Shown here one piece after another: positions 32,653 through 42,643 of a stretch of 64,000 nt of DNA. A model generated the notes under the pieces. The model worked only from the letters and a program-made list of their open reading frames with translations. It made no database searches and was not told the DNA's origin. Numbering within the stretch: position 1 is the stretch's first letter; each line of letters opens with the position of its first letter. Position numbers and translations under genes: made by a program. The stretch is from Gliomastix tumulicola (taxonomy: Eukaryota; Ascomycota; Sordariomycetes; Hypocreales; Bionectriaceae), in contig BCHX01000002.1 in NCBI GenBank assembly GCA_001599755.1, forward strand, positions 3,516,330 through 3,580,329. The letters run 5' to 3'.

Positions 32653-33501
32653 TATTAGAGGCAGAGAGCAGCGGCACGCATGACCACGGAACTACGGGTA
32701 GAGGAGTAACACGACGCACAGCGGACGATGTCAGAGCGAGGGGGGTGGGGTTTACGGGGTCGGCTAAGAGTGCTAGTAAGACGACGGATGGGCCTCCGAA
32801 GGACGGAGAGTCCCATTCCTGACAATTATGTCGTGGGCAAGGGACGGAGATAATTGTCACGAAAGTCCCGTGCCGAGGTGAGTGCCGGGCGGGGGGATGC
32901 GATGTTGATGTCAAGAAGCTTGAGTAAAGCAATGAACTGTCTGGACAATCATTCCAAATCAGCGTCCTCTAGCGAGGATGCACTTCGGCTCCTTCAACCT
33001 CACACCGCCTTCGCCTCGAACTCAGAGACGGGGACTCGGCTATCCAATTTTACATTTTCTTCAGAACTTACATGAATGGCATAAAACAGTTCTTGGTAAG
33101 CATCCTTTCCTCTTTGTCCTCTGATCAACTCTGTGACACGTAGACTATGGGCCCTGAGCAGGCCCAGAGGAAGGATAGGATGATATCAACATCACCGCCA
33201 TAACCGCCATATTGGTTCTTCCATCCTTGCAACTCAGCTCCCCTCTCTCCCATCACCATTTCCTTTTTTGGGTCCCCCGTGCCCATGGGTAAGGTAGTGA
33301 ATGGGTCGCGATTGAGGCGGGTAAGCAATACCCCTGTGAGGTTGAGTTGGCAAGAGGTGAACCTCGCGTATCGAAAGCGAAAACGAAAACGTAACGCAGC
33401 CCTTTGTCGGGCAAAACACAACAGAAGGTGTTATCTTAAGCGGCATCCTGGAGACATCTGTATGCAGTCAGCATCGCCATCGCAGCCGGATCGCCTCGAG
33501 A
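32653..33501. other. Intergenic region
   Basis: Promoter of the aldolase gene and 3' flank of RPB7. No supportable gene. Confidence 0.5.
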
Positions 33502-34133
33502 CTAGGAGTCCATGTCATACCCGAGGTAGTCCTCTTTTATAGTCCCAACTCCGTACATCTCGTTGATGTCGCTTCTCATGTTGATGAGCTTGATCCGCAC
33601 ATGCGTGCCCGGTTCGATGACGCTGTCCTCGTTGTTGGTGTACTGCGGAGGGGTCGCGTTGGGCTCCCATCGGATGTCGCTCGGGATCAACTGGTTCGGA
33701 TGTTAACCACAGCGCCTGGTCGCAAAGTTTCATTGCTGGCCATACCTGGACTGATGTGAAGATCTTCAGCGGCCCTGCCTTGGCGAAGAAGCCCTGGGCG
33801 TTGACTGAATCGACGACAGCATCGACCTGTGTAACTGGTCAGACAATGTCAACGCACCCAAATTGGCAGCTTTTGTTGGCTCACCGTCTCGCCCTTGAAC
33901 GGCCGCCAGATGACGGCTCGGTAGCGGACGGTGAACTCGGCGAGTCCCGTTCCCGGAAGAATGCGTCCGTCGGAAACATCAAATGTGTCCATGATGGAAA
34001 TCACGTAGTAGCTGCCGGAGCAGGTTCCCTCGACATCCGTGAGCAGCTTGCTGGTAACGAGCTCCTGCATGTTGCGGCCAAAGTAGGATGGGTGGAGAGT
34101 GACCGTGCGGTCCATATTCTTGAGGAAAAACAT
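33502..34133 (-). CDS. RPB7: RNA polymerase II subunit RPB7
   Basis: Stalk subunit that forms the Rpb4/Rpb7 heterodimer of RNA polymerase II and binds emerging RNA. Exons 34133-33885, 33826-33746 and 33690-33502 join in phase 0 to 172 residues, against 171 in yeast. The start MFFLKNMDRTVTLHPSYFG is typical, with a GTCSGSYYVISI strand in the RNP-like N-terminal domain. AEFTVRYRAVIWRPFKGE and VDSVNAQGFFAKAGPLKIF open the S1/OB domain, and the end YGVGTIKEDYLG is diagnostic. No unusual change was seen. Confidence 0.97.
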
Positions 34134-35726
34134 GACGGGTGGGTATCTCTTTTGTCGCTTGCTTGAATAATTGAGATGGTGGTTGGGCAAACGAATCCGA
34201 GGTTCGCAATGGAAAGAGTTATCGGGGAAAGCTCGATGCGCTATGCGCGTTTGACTGTCGCAATCGGTGTCGGTATGTTGCGAGTTATGGAGTGTGGTAT
34301 TTGACGGGTTGACAAGTCGGTGAGGGTGGTGAAGAGCCCCGTGCGATTGTTGAAGGCCGCGATCAAGTGGGAGGCGCAAGGCCAGACTCGGGGAGGGCTG
34401 GGCTGTTAAATGCGATGCGCAACGCCGCGCCTATGTCTCGCCCTTGCTCAGACTCTGCAAACGTCGAGACGGAGAGCAGATACGGAGATATGGCTAGGCA
34501 GCAGACGCGGACGTGGCAGAGGGTGCGGGAAGCGTACAATTGGTGACGCCGTGGTGATGTTGAAGGTCGGTGGTTTGCGTTGCCTGAGGATGTCGGTTCT
34601 CTCATGAAATATTAATATGGGTCCGGGCCTTTGTCTCCCTGAGGTTAATTGTTGGTTGAGGCGCACGTGTGTGGCGCTAATACCTAAGGCGTGGATATTT
34701 TGGGGGACCAGCCACAGCGCACTTGAACCTCACTCTTTGATTTTGGACGGATCAACAATAAAAAGAGCCAGTGCCTTGAAGGTCCACGCGTACTTCTGAA
34801 CTTACTTTGAGAGCAGAGGAATACATATTTTGAGGTCACATTTACCAGTCACACGAAGCATGGGCTCTAGAAGATCGACACTTGGTTGAACAAGGCGGCT
34901 GTCTCAAAAACGAGGTCCTCGCATTCGAGCATGTGCAGGCCTGGGTCTAATAACAATGCCCCCGGATAGCAATGTCTTTCCATTACTCGATCTTGCAGAG
35001 AGGATGTCTGTTAGTGTGCAGGTACGTGGGGGCAGATCACCGGACTGTCGCGTGACGCCTCACCGTCCACAGACTAGCAGCCCGACCTTCCTCCTTGACA
35101 TTGGCCAGCACGGCCGAGACAAGCATGAGGTTCTCCGAGGTTCCACGCCGTGAATATGAAGATACGGGATCGGCCGAGGCATGGGCTGCGCTATCATTAC
35201 GGCCGGGCGGCTTATCGCCAGCGTTCCAGTCGGTCACACGAGCACAGCGAACAGGTCCGGCAACACATGGACGTCCTGAGCAACCCCACGGGCGTTGGAA
35301 CCCAAAAAGGTGTCGCGGCGGGAGGACTCAAAGATTCCGGGACTGTCACTGATTGTCATTGATGCGCACAGGGAGGCTTACAGAGGCTTACAGTGGGGAA
35401 GGAACACCTCACACTCACTGCCACCTTCTTACCTAACCTAAAGTGGCATCCAAACCTTGCCCAATTCTCCATCCCGCAGTCTCGACGCTGGCCTCATCCA
35501 ACGAATGTTACATCACCCACGCACGACATCCCGCGCACGCCAGAAGCTCGCAATTATTTTCTCGTAAATACGGTCGTCTTCACTTCGCTTCTCTTTCATT
35601 TCCGTCTGTTCCTTCTTCTTTCCTTCCATCTTTCTGTCGTCAACTCCTATTGCCACCGTAGCCTCACACGCCCACCCTTGAAATTCAACGCATCCCGGCC
35701 ATCCTCGTTTATTCCGAACCGCCATC
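34134..35726. other. Intergenic region between divergent genes
   Basis: About 1.6 kb between the divergent RPB7 and Mpo1-like genes. A pyrimidine-rich tract (about 35575-35640) lies just upstream of the Mpo1-like ATG, as is common at fungal transcription starts. No gene was seen. Confidence 0.5.
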
Positions 35727-36461
35727 ATGTCGCTCGACCTGGAGACACACCTCGTGTTCGTGAGTCTACCTCCATATGTCTGTCATCTGGCTTTTGAGAA
35801 CGGATTAGAGTGCTCACGAGAAACCAACTACAGTATGGCTCGTACCACCATAACAAGGTCAACATTGCCATCCACATCCTCTGCGTTCCCCTGATCCTCT
35901 TCTCAGGCTTCTGCATGGTAAGCAGATAGTTCCACCGCAACTGTCCTGGAAAAGTACCAGTGCATCGGATGAGACGGATCTAAGTAACTCTTCAATCTGC
36001 TCCAGGCTACGTACACTGGAACTCTGATCCCGCTACCTTCATGGCTCAGTGTCCCGTACCTCGATCTGAACCTCGGCACTCTGGCCGCAGTTCTCTACTC
36101 TGGACTCTACCTGCTACTGGAACCTGTCGCCGGGTTCGCCCTCGCTGCTCTGTGCCTGGGAGCCGCCGCGTTCAGCAACTACATGAGGGTCGCTAGCCCA
36201 CAGTCGACCTTTACTTCGGCGGTCGCTATTCATGTCGTCTGCTGGATCGCCCAGTTCGTCGGGCACGGGGCCTTTGAGGGCCGCGCTCCGGCGCTGCTCG
36301 ACAACCTCGTCCAGGCTCTTTTCCTGGCACCCATGTTCGTCTGGCTTGAGATCCTCTTCTTTCTAGGGTACCGTCCGGAGCTACAGAGCAGGGTGAACTC
36401 CAAGGTTCAAGCCGAAATCACCAAGTTCAAGGAACAGTCGAAAAATGGAAAGGCATCCTAA
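35727..36461 (+). CDS. Mpo1-like (DUF962) ER membrane protein
   Basis: A 190-residue polytopic membrane protein from exons 35727-35759, 35834-35917 and 36006-36461. The DUF962 signature is rebuilt across the first junction as LVFYGSYHHNKVNIAIHI, containing the metal-binding His residues (HH-N and H). A second conserved block is AIHVVCWIAQFVGHGAFEGRAPAL. Yeast Mpo1 is an ER Fe2+-dependent dioxygenase that removes one carbon from 2-hydroxy fatty acids in phytosphingosine breakdown, and this protein has the same His pattern. It has four hydrophobic segments and a lysine-rich cytosolic tail. It converges on the gene ending at 36846. Confidence 0.93.
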
Positions 36462-36845
36462 GCGCCTGAGTATGAAAAATCTCCTGTCGCACGAGGGTGC
36501 CTTGGGTCTGGCAGATTTCAATGAATCTGCCCTCGTCTCTGCGGCACATCACTTGGAGAGCGGCTTTTACCCGCAAGCCCCATACGATAATGCCCGTGCC
36601 TACATAGGCTGCTGGGTCACCTTCAAATCACTGATCTATTATAGGGAGCATGGAGTCACTACGTCTGGTCGATTTACAGCGCTGTTTTACTTGTTCATTC
36701 CTATACGATTCTCTCTCTCTATTAAGCCTTCCTGTTTGCCATTTACCTGTACATAGTTATAGTTCCGTCAAAAGATCATTCATAATCGTCAAATCTTCAA
36801 CTATCCGACCCCAATGCGAAACGAGAATTTCTGCTTGGACTTGCT
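36462..36845. other. Convergent 3' intergenic region
   Basis: Short region between two converging genes. It contains only 3' flanking sequence, with T-rich stretches near 36710-36765. Confidence 0.5.
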
Positions 36846-37988
36846 TCAGATACCCAAATCAGAGAATGTCGGGCCACGCTGAGGTTGTCTTGCAAGTTGA
36901 GGCTGTCTTGCGAGCTCTGCCGCTCTTGCCCGAGCTGCCTCCTCGCCTTCTCTCGTCTGCTGCCGGGCTGTGATGCAGACGAAGGACTCATCATCGTCAG
37001 GAACCTTACCAAACGGATACAAACGGTGGAAGCTCTCGCCTAGATGCTTCAGACCATCACGGAAAGACTCCGCCGTCGATGGCCTAGAGCTTGATGTTGG
37101 GGTCCGAGTAATAGCCTTTGGCTTTGGGCTGAAGAGACCTCCGAAGATCCCCGGAGACGCGTCCTTGGATTTCAGACTCTGACTTGTCGGTGTCTTGCTG
37201 CTTGGCTTCTCTCGCCTCAGCCACAGGTTTGCCTTACCAGTATCTACACGGCGGGGAGGGGATGCCTTGGCATTGGTCTTAGCCTGGCGATGGTCAGCGT
37301 AGCCGCGGCTGAGCTCTCTCGGAGAAGGAGAAGCGCCGAGATCCTTCGGAGGCGGTAAGGGGGCCCGTCTAGGGACTTCGTACGCGTCTGCTGAGATCTC
37401 TAGAGGCTGGCGGAGGTGGTCATCTGCGGTGCAGGCCCTCAGGATATGGCGTCGGTCCTCGTTGGTACGAGCACGCTTCAACCGTCGTCTGGGACTCCTC
37501 TTAGACTCGGCATTTGCGTTGCTGGACCGTCTAGGGGAGCGAGCTCTCCTTTTATGCTTGTGAGCAACCTCGATCACCTCGGGTGACGTGCTCGTCCTCG
37601 GCGGCGGGCGACGATCAGGCAGCTTCCTTATCGTAGGAGCTTTGTTGCTTCCAACTTCTGGCGGATATTTCTGTCGCTGGTCCTCGACCCACGCGAGCAT
37701 ATAGGAACCGGTCAGTCGAGCAGGAGCGCTCCGAGACTTGGGAGGGTTGGAGAGATTCGTCGAGCTCACCACCGCCGTCACTTGACTCGGCGGCGCGAGG
37801 CTGGATCCAGAGGTGCTCGCGCAGGAGCTGCATGGCATCCGTACCTGTTCCTCGCGCTGCACGAGGAACGTACAGGGCTTCGCATTGGGGCGTCGGAGAA
37901 TGTGGGAGGGATTGAAAAGTTCGTGGACACACTTTACCTGGACCGTTTGTTTGTGCCCGCAGGAGAATCTCTGAACCTGTCTACACAT
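36846..37988 (-). CDS. Uncharacterised basic protein with Cys-rich N-terminus
   Basis: Single uninterrupted 380-residue frame from ATG 37988 to TGA 36846. The first 60 residues hold six Cys and several His (MCRQVQRFSCGHK, KCVHE, MPCSSCAST), suggesting a zinc-binding module of the kind that opens many Pezizomycotina orphan proteins. The middle (about 120-190) is very rich in Arg, Lys, Pro and Ser (HKHKRRARSPRRSS and SPRRRLKRAR), like a nuclear localisation or RS-like region. The C-terminal part contains an IFGGLFSPKPK box, then SFRDGLKHLGESFHRLYPFG, and a tandem ARQPQL/ARQPQR repeat near the end. It is probably disordered and nuclear, which is inference. Function unknown. Confidence 0.8.
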   Translation of the reverse strand: MCRQVQRFSCGHKQTVQVKCVHELFNPSHILRRPNAKPCTFLVQREEQVRMPCSSCASTSGSSLAPPSQVTAVVSSTNLSNPPKSRSAPARLTGSYMLAWVEDQRQKYPPEVGSNKAPTIRKLPDRRPPPRTSTSPEVIEVAHKHKRRARSPRRSSNANAESKRSPRRRLKRARTNEDRRHILRACTADDHLRQPLEISADAYEVPRRAPLPPPKDLGASPSPRELSRGYADHRQAKTNAKASPPRRVDTGKANLWLRREKPSSKTPTSQSLKSKDASPGIFGGLFSPKPKAITRTPTSSSRPSTAESFRDGLKHLGESFHRLYPFGKVPDDDESFVCITARQQTREGEEAARARAAELARQPQLARQPQRGPTFSDLGI

Positions 37989-38625
37989 CGTTGCGAGCGA
38001 AGGAGTAGATTCTGATAGAGGGATGGCGTCTCTAGCGGTCAGTAGGTACTGTTATGGAGGTGTGTAAATAGTGGAAGGGAAAGGGGCGGAGAGATGGTCC
38101 AGTGACGTAGACGCATATATACGAATAATGTGAAGGGGGCTTTTGCGGATGGCCTGCAGGCTAGGCTCTGGGAGTTTCTTGATCTTCCCCATGACAGCCA
38201 TCTGCTATAGCTGAACATACAGATCAGGACTTCCGTCAAGTGGGAATTCCTCACTGGAACAGAGAACAGAGGTTCAGCCCTGGCCTTGGGAACGCAGCCT
38301 CTGGGACGAACATAGAATCTTCGAACCGGCCCAAAATGGACGAGCACTGGACGCCGAATAGAACACTATAGCTAGGAGTTTCAAGCTGTTCAACTACGCA
38401 TCTCTTTTCAAGCCCTTAGACACGAAAGATGATGCGACAAAGAAACGGTGTTAGTGTGTATTTATCAACTCGTCCAATGTTGTCCGACGTCCTTTCCCCT
38501 CTTCCCTTTCTTTTACAACCCCTGGCATCGGCAATTTTGCTAGATCTCTGAAAACCATCCAGAATAGCCCTCTGAATACGTCCAGCTCCACGTTGAAGGA
38601 ACGTTTGCTGAGGCTGGCTGACAAG
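37989..38625. promoter_or_regulatory. Divergent promoter region
   Basis: Lies between the Cys-rich-start gene (-) and the small hydrophilic gene (+). An ATATATACG element near 38114-38122 could be the TATA site of the minus-strand gene. No other site was recognised. Confidence 0.4.
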
Positions 38626-39006
38626 ATGGCTCCCTGTGGTATCTTCAAGAACCGCGCCGGTGATCCCAAGGATCTCAAGGTTGAAGACCGCGCCCCGGCC
38701 AACCAGGAGGAGCCCGTCGTGTGCGGCAATGACGAGTCTGTCCCGCAGGCTCGCGAGTCTTCCGCTCAGTCGACTCAGGTTCCCGTCGCCCGGATGCCTG
38801 ATTCCATGCTCCCCAAGAAGAAAGCCGCCTCCCAGTCTACTGACTTCCATGGAACCCAGTCTACGGACGATCTTAAGAAAACAGCTGACGCCGAGACTGC
38901 CTCCCTGTGGGCTCGACAGCTGCTCGAGAAGATGAACCAGACCCGAGGCCCGGCTCCCAATGATCAGCAGATCTCGCAGGTCCAAGCGTCCCCTCAGGCT
39001 ACGTAG
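38626..39006 (+). CDS. Small hydrophilic orphan protein, frame ends at internal TAG
   Basis: The ATG at 38626 has A at -3 and opens MAPCGIFKNRAGDPKDL. The frame runs 126 residues to a TAG at 39004-39006. It is hydrophilic, rich in Gln, Ser, Asp and Lys, without membrane segments, and probably disordered; it includes a QSTDFHGTQSTDDL near-duplicate. Third-position use (C-rich, AAG, GAG, CAG) is clearly coding. The same frame, with the same codon bias, continues past the TAG to a TAA at 39123, so the TAG looks like an interruption rather than the natural end. No family recognised. The opposite strand also has a long frame, but its composition fits a shadow. Confidence 0.68.
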   Translation: MAPCGIFKNRAGDPKDLKVEDRAPANQEEPVVCGNDESVPQARESSAQSTQVPVARMPDSMLPKKKAASQSTDFHGTQSTDDLKKTADAETASLWARQLLEKMNQTRGPAPNDQQISQVQASPQAT

Positions 39007-39123
39007 GAGCAGTCGGGAGGAGCCGATGCGCCTACATCTTCCGCTGCTGCTGGCCAGGAGGGAACGAAGACTCGTGTCTCTCGCTTTCACGAGGAGCTCA
39101 CCCTCGAGGAGCGTGGCTTCTAA
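39004..39123 (+). other. In-frame continuation beyond the TAG of the orphan gene
   Basis: From the TAG the frame runs a further 38 codons to TAA 39121-39123. It reads as natural protein (GQEGTKTRVSRFHEELTLEE) and is rich in CTC, GAG, AAG and CGT codons like the upstream part. The TAG sits in a self-complementary CTACGTAG. A GT...AG segment of 29 bases ending at the TAG is too short to be a fungal spliceosomal intron. Candidates are A-to-I edited UAG, a CAG-to-TAG nonsense allele, readthrough, or a sequence error. Confidence 0.6.
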
Positions 39124-39596
39124 GCACTGTATAGTCTGAGAGTCCGAGTTTTCTTTTGTCAGTTGTTTTGAGAAGACGAATGCGCAGTGACTGAGCCCGA
39201 ACCGCGCATATATTGGCGCCTATACCGCTAGATAGTTTTCCTGTGTCATCGGTGTTATAGATAAGCCATTGCTCAGTGCAACGCACCACCTCTTTGGACG
39301 CCCTAACTTGAGTCTGTCTTTAATAAAGTGAGGGAACTCTACTGAACAGGGATCGACGAAGCGTGACGAACATCCCGGCTGAATTCTCAAGTACTAGTAG
39401 ACATACGACTGTATGGATCTTAATGGCATGAAAGATTTGTGAATAAATGACTTGCGCTACAGAAAAACAAGCCTTCCAGTCCTGTCGATTGCCGGAGAGA
39501 CTCGAGGCATCATGCGGAGATTCCGTCTCCCAGACAACTCTTTGTAACCTCCAACTATGGTTTCTAATATGTCTTAGAGCTGCCCCAATATTCGTC
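39124..39596. other. Convergent 3' intergenic region
   Basis: About 470 bases between the natural ends of two converging genes, if both TAG interruptions are bypassed. No gene was seen. Confidence 0.45.
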
Positions 39597-39809
39597 CTAC
39601 TCAGAATTAGGTGCGTTTGTGCTGGCGGGAATAGAGTATGAGTAGGAGGTGGCGGGATAAGTGTATGAATAGGAGTAGGAGTAGGCATTGGCCGACTTAG
39701 AACTACCCGAGTTGGAGCTGCCAGACTGGTTAGAGCCGCTGGACTGGCTGGAACCACTGGACTGACGCGAGTCGGTGTCGTCCCCAAAATCGATCCCACT
39801 GCTGCCCTA
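39597..39809 (-). other. In-frame continuation beyond the TAG of the Gly-rich gene
   Basis: The frame continues for 69 codons from the TAG (39809-39807) to a second TAG at 39599-39597. The continuation opens GSSGIDFGDD, repeating the GIDFGD that lies just before the TAG. It then goes through Ser/Gly/Asn/Gln-rich sequence to a Tyr-Ser repeat (AYSYSYSYTYP). A 69-codon stop-free run that repeats the motif before the stop is unlikely to be chance, so the present TAG probably interrupts the true gene. Confidence 0.65.
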
Positions 39810-41024
39810 GGAGGAACCATCGCCATCTCCGAAATCGATCCCGGCGGAGGCACCGGACGTGGAACCGGAAGAGGAGCCAGACTGAGAGCCACTGCCAAAG
39901 CTGAGAGAACCACTGAGACCTGCCGAGCCACCGAGGTTTCCACTCCCCCCGGCCAGGCCGTTAAGGAAGGCATTGCCGGCATTGGCGGCACCATTGAGGA
40001 ATCCGCCTGCCAAACCAGCGGCGCCAGCAAGGTCATTGCCGCCAAAGTCGATACCACCAGTGACGCTGCCGAGGCCGTTGGTGAAGATATTGAGAGCGGT
40101 CGAGGCGACGTCGGCGGCAGCCTGAGCACCTCCTCCGAAGAGACCACCAATGAGGTTGCCAAGGTCGAAGGCACCAGCCCCCTCGCCGCCGAGAATGCCA
40201 CCCGTCAGGCCGTCAGCATTGAGCTCGAGACGACCGTCACCGCTGAGAAAGCCGCTGACTAGGTCATCAAGGCTGAGTCCACCTTCACCCTCGCCGCCGA
40301 GGAGACCTCCTGTAAACCCGTCGAGATCGAGACCGCCCGAGAGACCACCAGAGAGGCCACCGGAGAGGCTACCGGACAGACCACCTCTCAGGAAGCCGTT
40401 GAAGAGGCCGGTAAGATCGGAACCTCCCTTATCACCAAGGATTCCACCACTAAGCCCGCCAAGGTCAAGGCCACCGTCAGCATCGTCAGATAGTGATAGT
40501 GACAAGTCCAGGCTTCCTGCCAGACTCCCAAGGTCAACCCCTCCAGAACCAGGGTCCCCGCCAAGAATGCCACCTGTCAGTTCATCATCGATTCCGCCGG
40601 AGCCGGCAATATCGCCGAGCAGGCTGCCGAACTCCTCAGCCGCGCCTCCCAGGGCAGCACCGCCGAGACTAGCGAGGCCGCCCAAGCCGTTGACGAACAA
40701 ATCGCCAATGGCACAGTTATCTAACTGCTGTGCGGTGTCACGCTTGCTGAGTTGTTGGCTGGCAGCAATGGCGAGTGCAATCCGCGTCATGACGTCCTTG
40801 TTGGCAAGAAGGCCGTCAATCTGTCTCTTGATGACGGGGTTCTCGGCGAATTGGCGTAGGGCATCATTGACCACCTCCCTCTCTGCGATGAAAGCGTCAG
40901 AGCTGCCATAGGCAGTGTCCCGCTGGCGGACCGCATGGCTTTGAGCGGTGCCTCGCTCGAGAGGGGCCGCAAGGGCACTGCCGTGAAGACAGGCAAGTAG
41001 GACGGCGGAAACGGTAAGCCTCAT
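39807..41024 (-). CDS. Secreted Gly/Leu/Ser-rich repetitive protein
   Basis: From ATG 41024 the frame runs 405 residues to a TAG at 39807-39809. The signal peptide is MRLTVSAVLLACLHGSALA, with likely cleavage before APLERG. The propeptide-like N-terminus has two dibasic Kex2-type sites (VIKR, LSKR) and a repeated RDTA. One Cys occurs in DNCAIGDLF, then a long region of loosely repeated GGLLGGEG, GGILGG and LSGGLSGG units, like a cell-wall or surface protein. Upstream in-frame codons add 22 residues that would bury the signal peptide, so the ATG at 41024 is preferred. A TATAAG lies 104 bases upstream. The frame continues beyond the TAG with the same composition. No named family; a wall or adhesion role is inference. 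Confidence 0.8.
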   Translation of the reverse strand: MRLTVSAVLLACLHGSALAAPLERGTAQSHAVRQRDTAYGSSDAFIAEREVVNDALRQFAENPVIKRQIDGLLANKDVMTRIALAIAASQQLSKRDTAQQLDNCAIGDLFVNGLGGLASLGGAALGGAAEEFGSLLGDIAGSGGIDDELTGGILGGDPGSGGVDLGSLAGSLDLSLSLSDDADGGLDLGGLSGGILGDKGGSDLTGLFNGFLRGGLSGSLSGGLSGGLSGGLDLDGFTGGLLGGEGEGGLSLDDLVSGFLSGDGRLELNADGLTGGILGGEGAGAFDLGNLIGGLFGGGAQAAADVASTALNIFTNGLGSVTGGIDFGGNDLAGAAGLAGGFLNGAANAGNAFLNGLAGGSGNLGGSAGLSGSLSFGSGSQSGSSSGSTSGASAGIDFGDGDGSS

Positions 41025-42643
41025 GATGTCCAGGAGTATGTGGAGCTTGCGTGAAAGCGTGACAATGGCCGGGGAACTTCTCAAAGACACAGCGAAGCTA
41101 CCTGGCTTGGAGAAGTGTCCGTGCCATCTTATACCTCGACGGCCGGTCGTTGGTTCGTCAAGCGGTCACTGGCATCTGAGGAGTGTTGTCTCGGAGATTT
41201 TCGGCGACACATAGTGACAGTGTGCCTTCTTGTGCCTACGGAACGCAGGAAGCAAGACGGATGTTGGCCGTAGAGTGTGGACATGTTTGAATGACCTGAC
41301 TGAAAGACAGAGGATCTTCGGTCTTGTCGAGAGCATCGTGCTTGGCCACCGCACAATCCCATGGCGAGCTCAGGGGTCGAGAATGTGGGCACATGCCGAT
41401 CAGAGGTCAGATGAGACATAGAAGCACATTGCCTGGAAGGCGGCTTGCGCCTTTCTTCCATGGATCGCCAGGGTTCATCCCCTTTCTGATGCGAAGGGAG
41501 AGCTGAGACAGCTTGGGATACGCAGGCATGCAAGCTCTGAGTCACGATGCCAGTGCGAAGAATGGCTCGGAAGACGGCGTGAGTCTCATTTCTGGGCGTC
41601 TATGGCGGTCTAGCCTTTGGAAATCGAAAGTCATCTCCTATCATGTGAAGTTGAGGACGAGTTGAACATCGAGGGTCTGCTGCGTAATGCAGGCACATTG
41701 ACTCGCTCTGCAGTGTTATGTAAGCGATGCAATCTGGGCGATGGATTCGTTTTGGGAAAGAACGATCGTGACCCGCTTGCTATCTGCGAGTTTGGCATGG
41801 ATCCTGTTGGGCCCTCGGAGGTATCTTCGCGCAGTGTCATAGCGGGATGGTACCTCTGGTCTCGGCAAGCTGTACGGGGACTGGAGCTTGGGCCACCCCC
41901 AAAGAAACCATCTCAGGTACAAGATACCTGGATCACCGGTGTCGGAGAGCTCCACAAGGCGGATGGAAAAAATGCCATGACGGGACCAGAGAGCGGGAGC
42001 TGCTGTGAAAATTCATTGATTATTGAGTGTGTGCGATAGATATAATGATGTCTGTGTGTCGAATGTGTATCTGTGCGAGTGATGTCAACTCCACGAGTCA
42101 GAAGGGCTGCAGCTGGAAGCCCCCCTGTCTTTGTCTCCCCGGGTCCAGCTCTTATCAGTAGAGCTTATCAGGACCAGTTGTTGAGGTCAGATTGACTTCG
42201 ACTAGGATGAAGGCGGTCTATGGCAGCCCGAACTTGCGCTTCAGTGACTCGTCCTCCCGCTCATCGTGACCTGGCTCCCTCTGCGGTCCCTTCCGAGCCC
42301 CTGTTCTGCTCTCTCCTGCCATTGGTTCCGGCAGCACGCATGCGTTTGGGGTAAAGATTAGATACTCCCACAATCGCAGCGAATCTACGCACATCTTTCG
42401 TACTTCTGCATCTTGCATGGATAGATGAGCAAGCAGACCCTCTTTTTATCTGCATCCCCACCAAGTCAAGGTACCGGAGGAGAAAAAAAAAAGACGAGGA
42501 GTCACCGACTCTTGACTTATCATCCTCCCACCTCTCTCCTCCCTCTCTGTATCTCTCCTCTCCCTCTCCAATTCGCTTCAATTGGCACCAGTTAGGCTCA
42601 GGCTGATCGCGGGTCGGTGCCACCACAGCATTGAACCGCTGCG
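41025..42643. other. Intergenic region between divergent genes
   Basis: About 1.6 kb between the Gly-rich protein gene and the CPS gene. A plus-strand frame at 41617-42039 lacks convincing composition or homology. A strong CT-rich tract at about 42525-42590 lies just before the CPS ATG, as at many highly expressed fungal genes. Confidence 0.5.
41128..41133 (-). promoter_or_regulatory. TATA box of Gly-rich secreted protein gene
   Basis: GGTATAAGA on the minus strand, about 104 bases upstream of the chosen ATG. It also supports the start at 41024 over a further-upstream one. Confidence 0.45.

Noticed and set aside
38416..39090. 224-codon minus-strand frame overlapping the small orphan gene
   Set aside because: Competes with the plus-strand frame at 38626, but has Leu/Ser/Arg-biased composition typical of a shadow and poor start context. 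The plus strand has the better codon use. Some doubt remains.
40150..40911. 253-codon plus-strand Pro/Ser/Arg frame
   Set aside because: Complement of the Gly/Leu repetitive secreted protein; low complexity, no signal or domain.
41617..42039. 140-codon plus-strand frame upstream of CPS
   Set aside because: No domain, no TATA or intron support, and mixed codon use; treated as intergenic.
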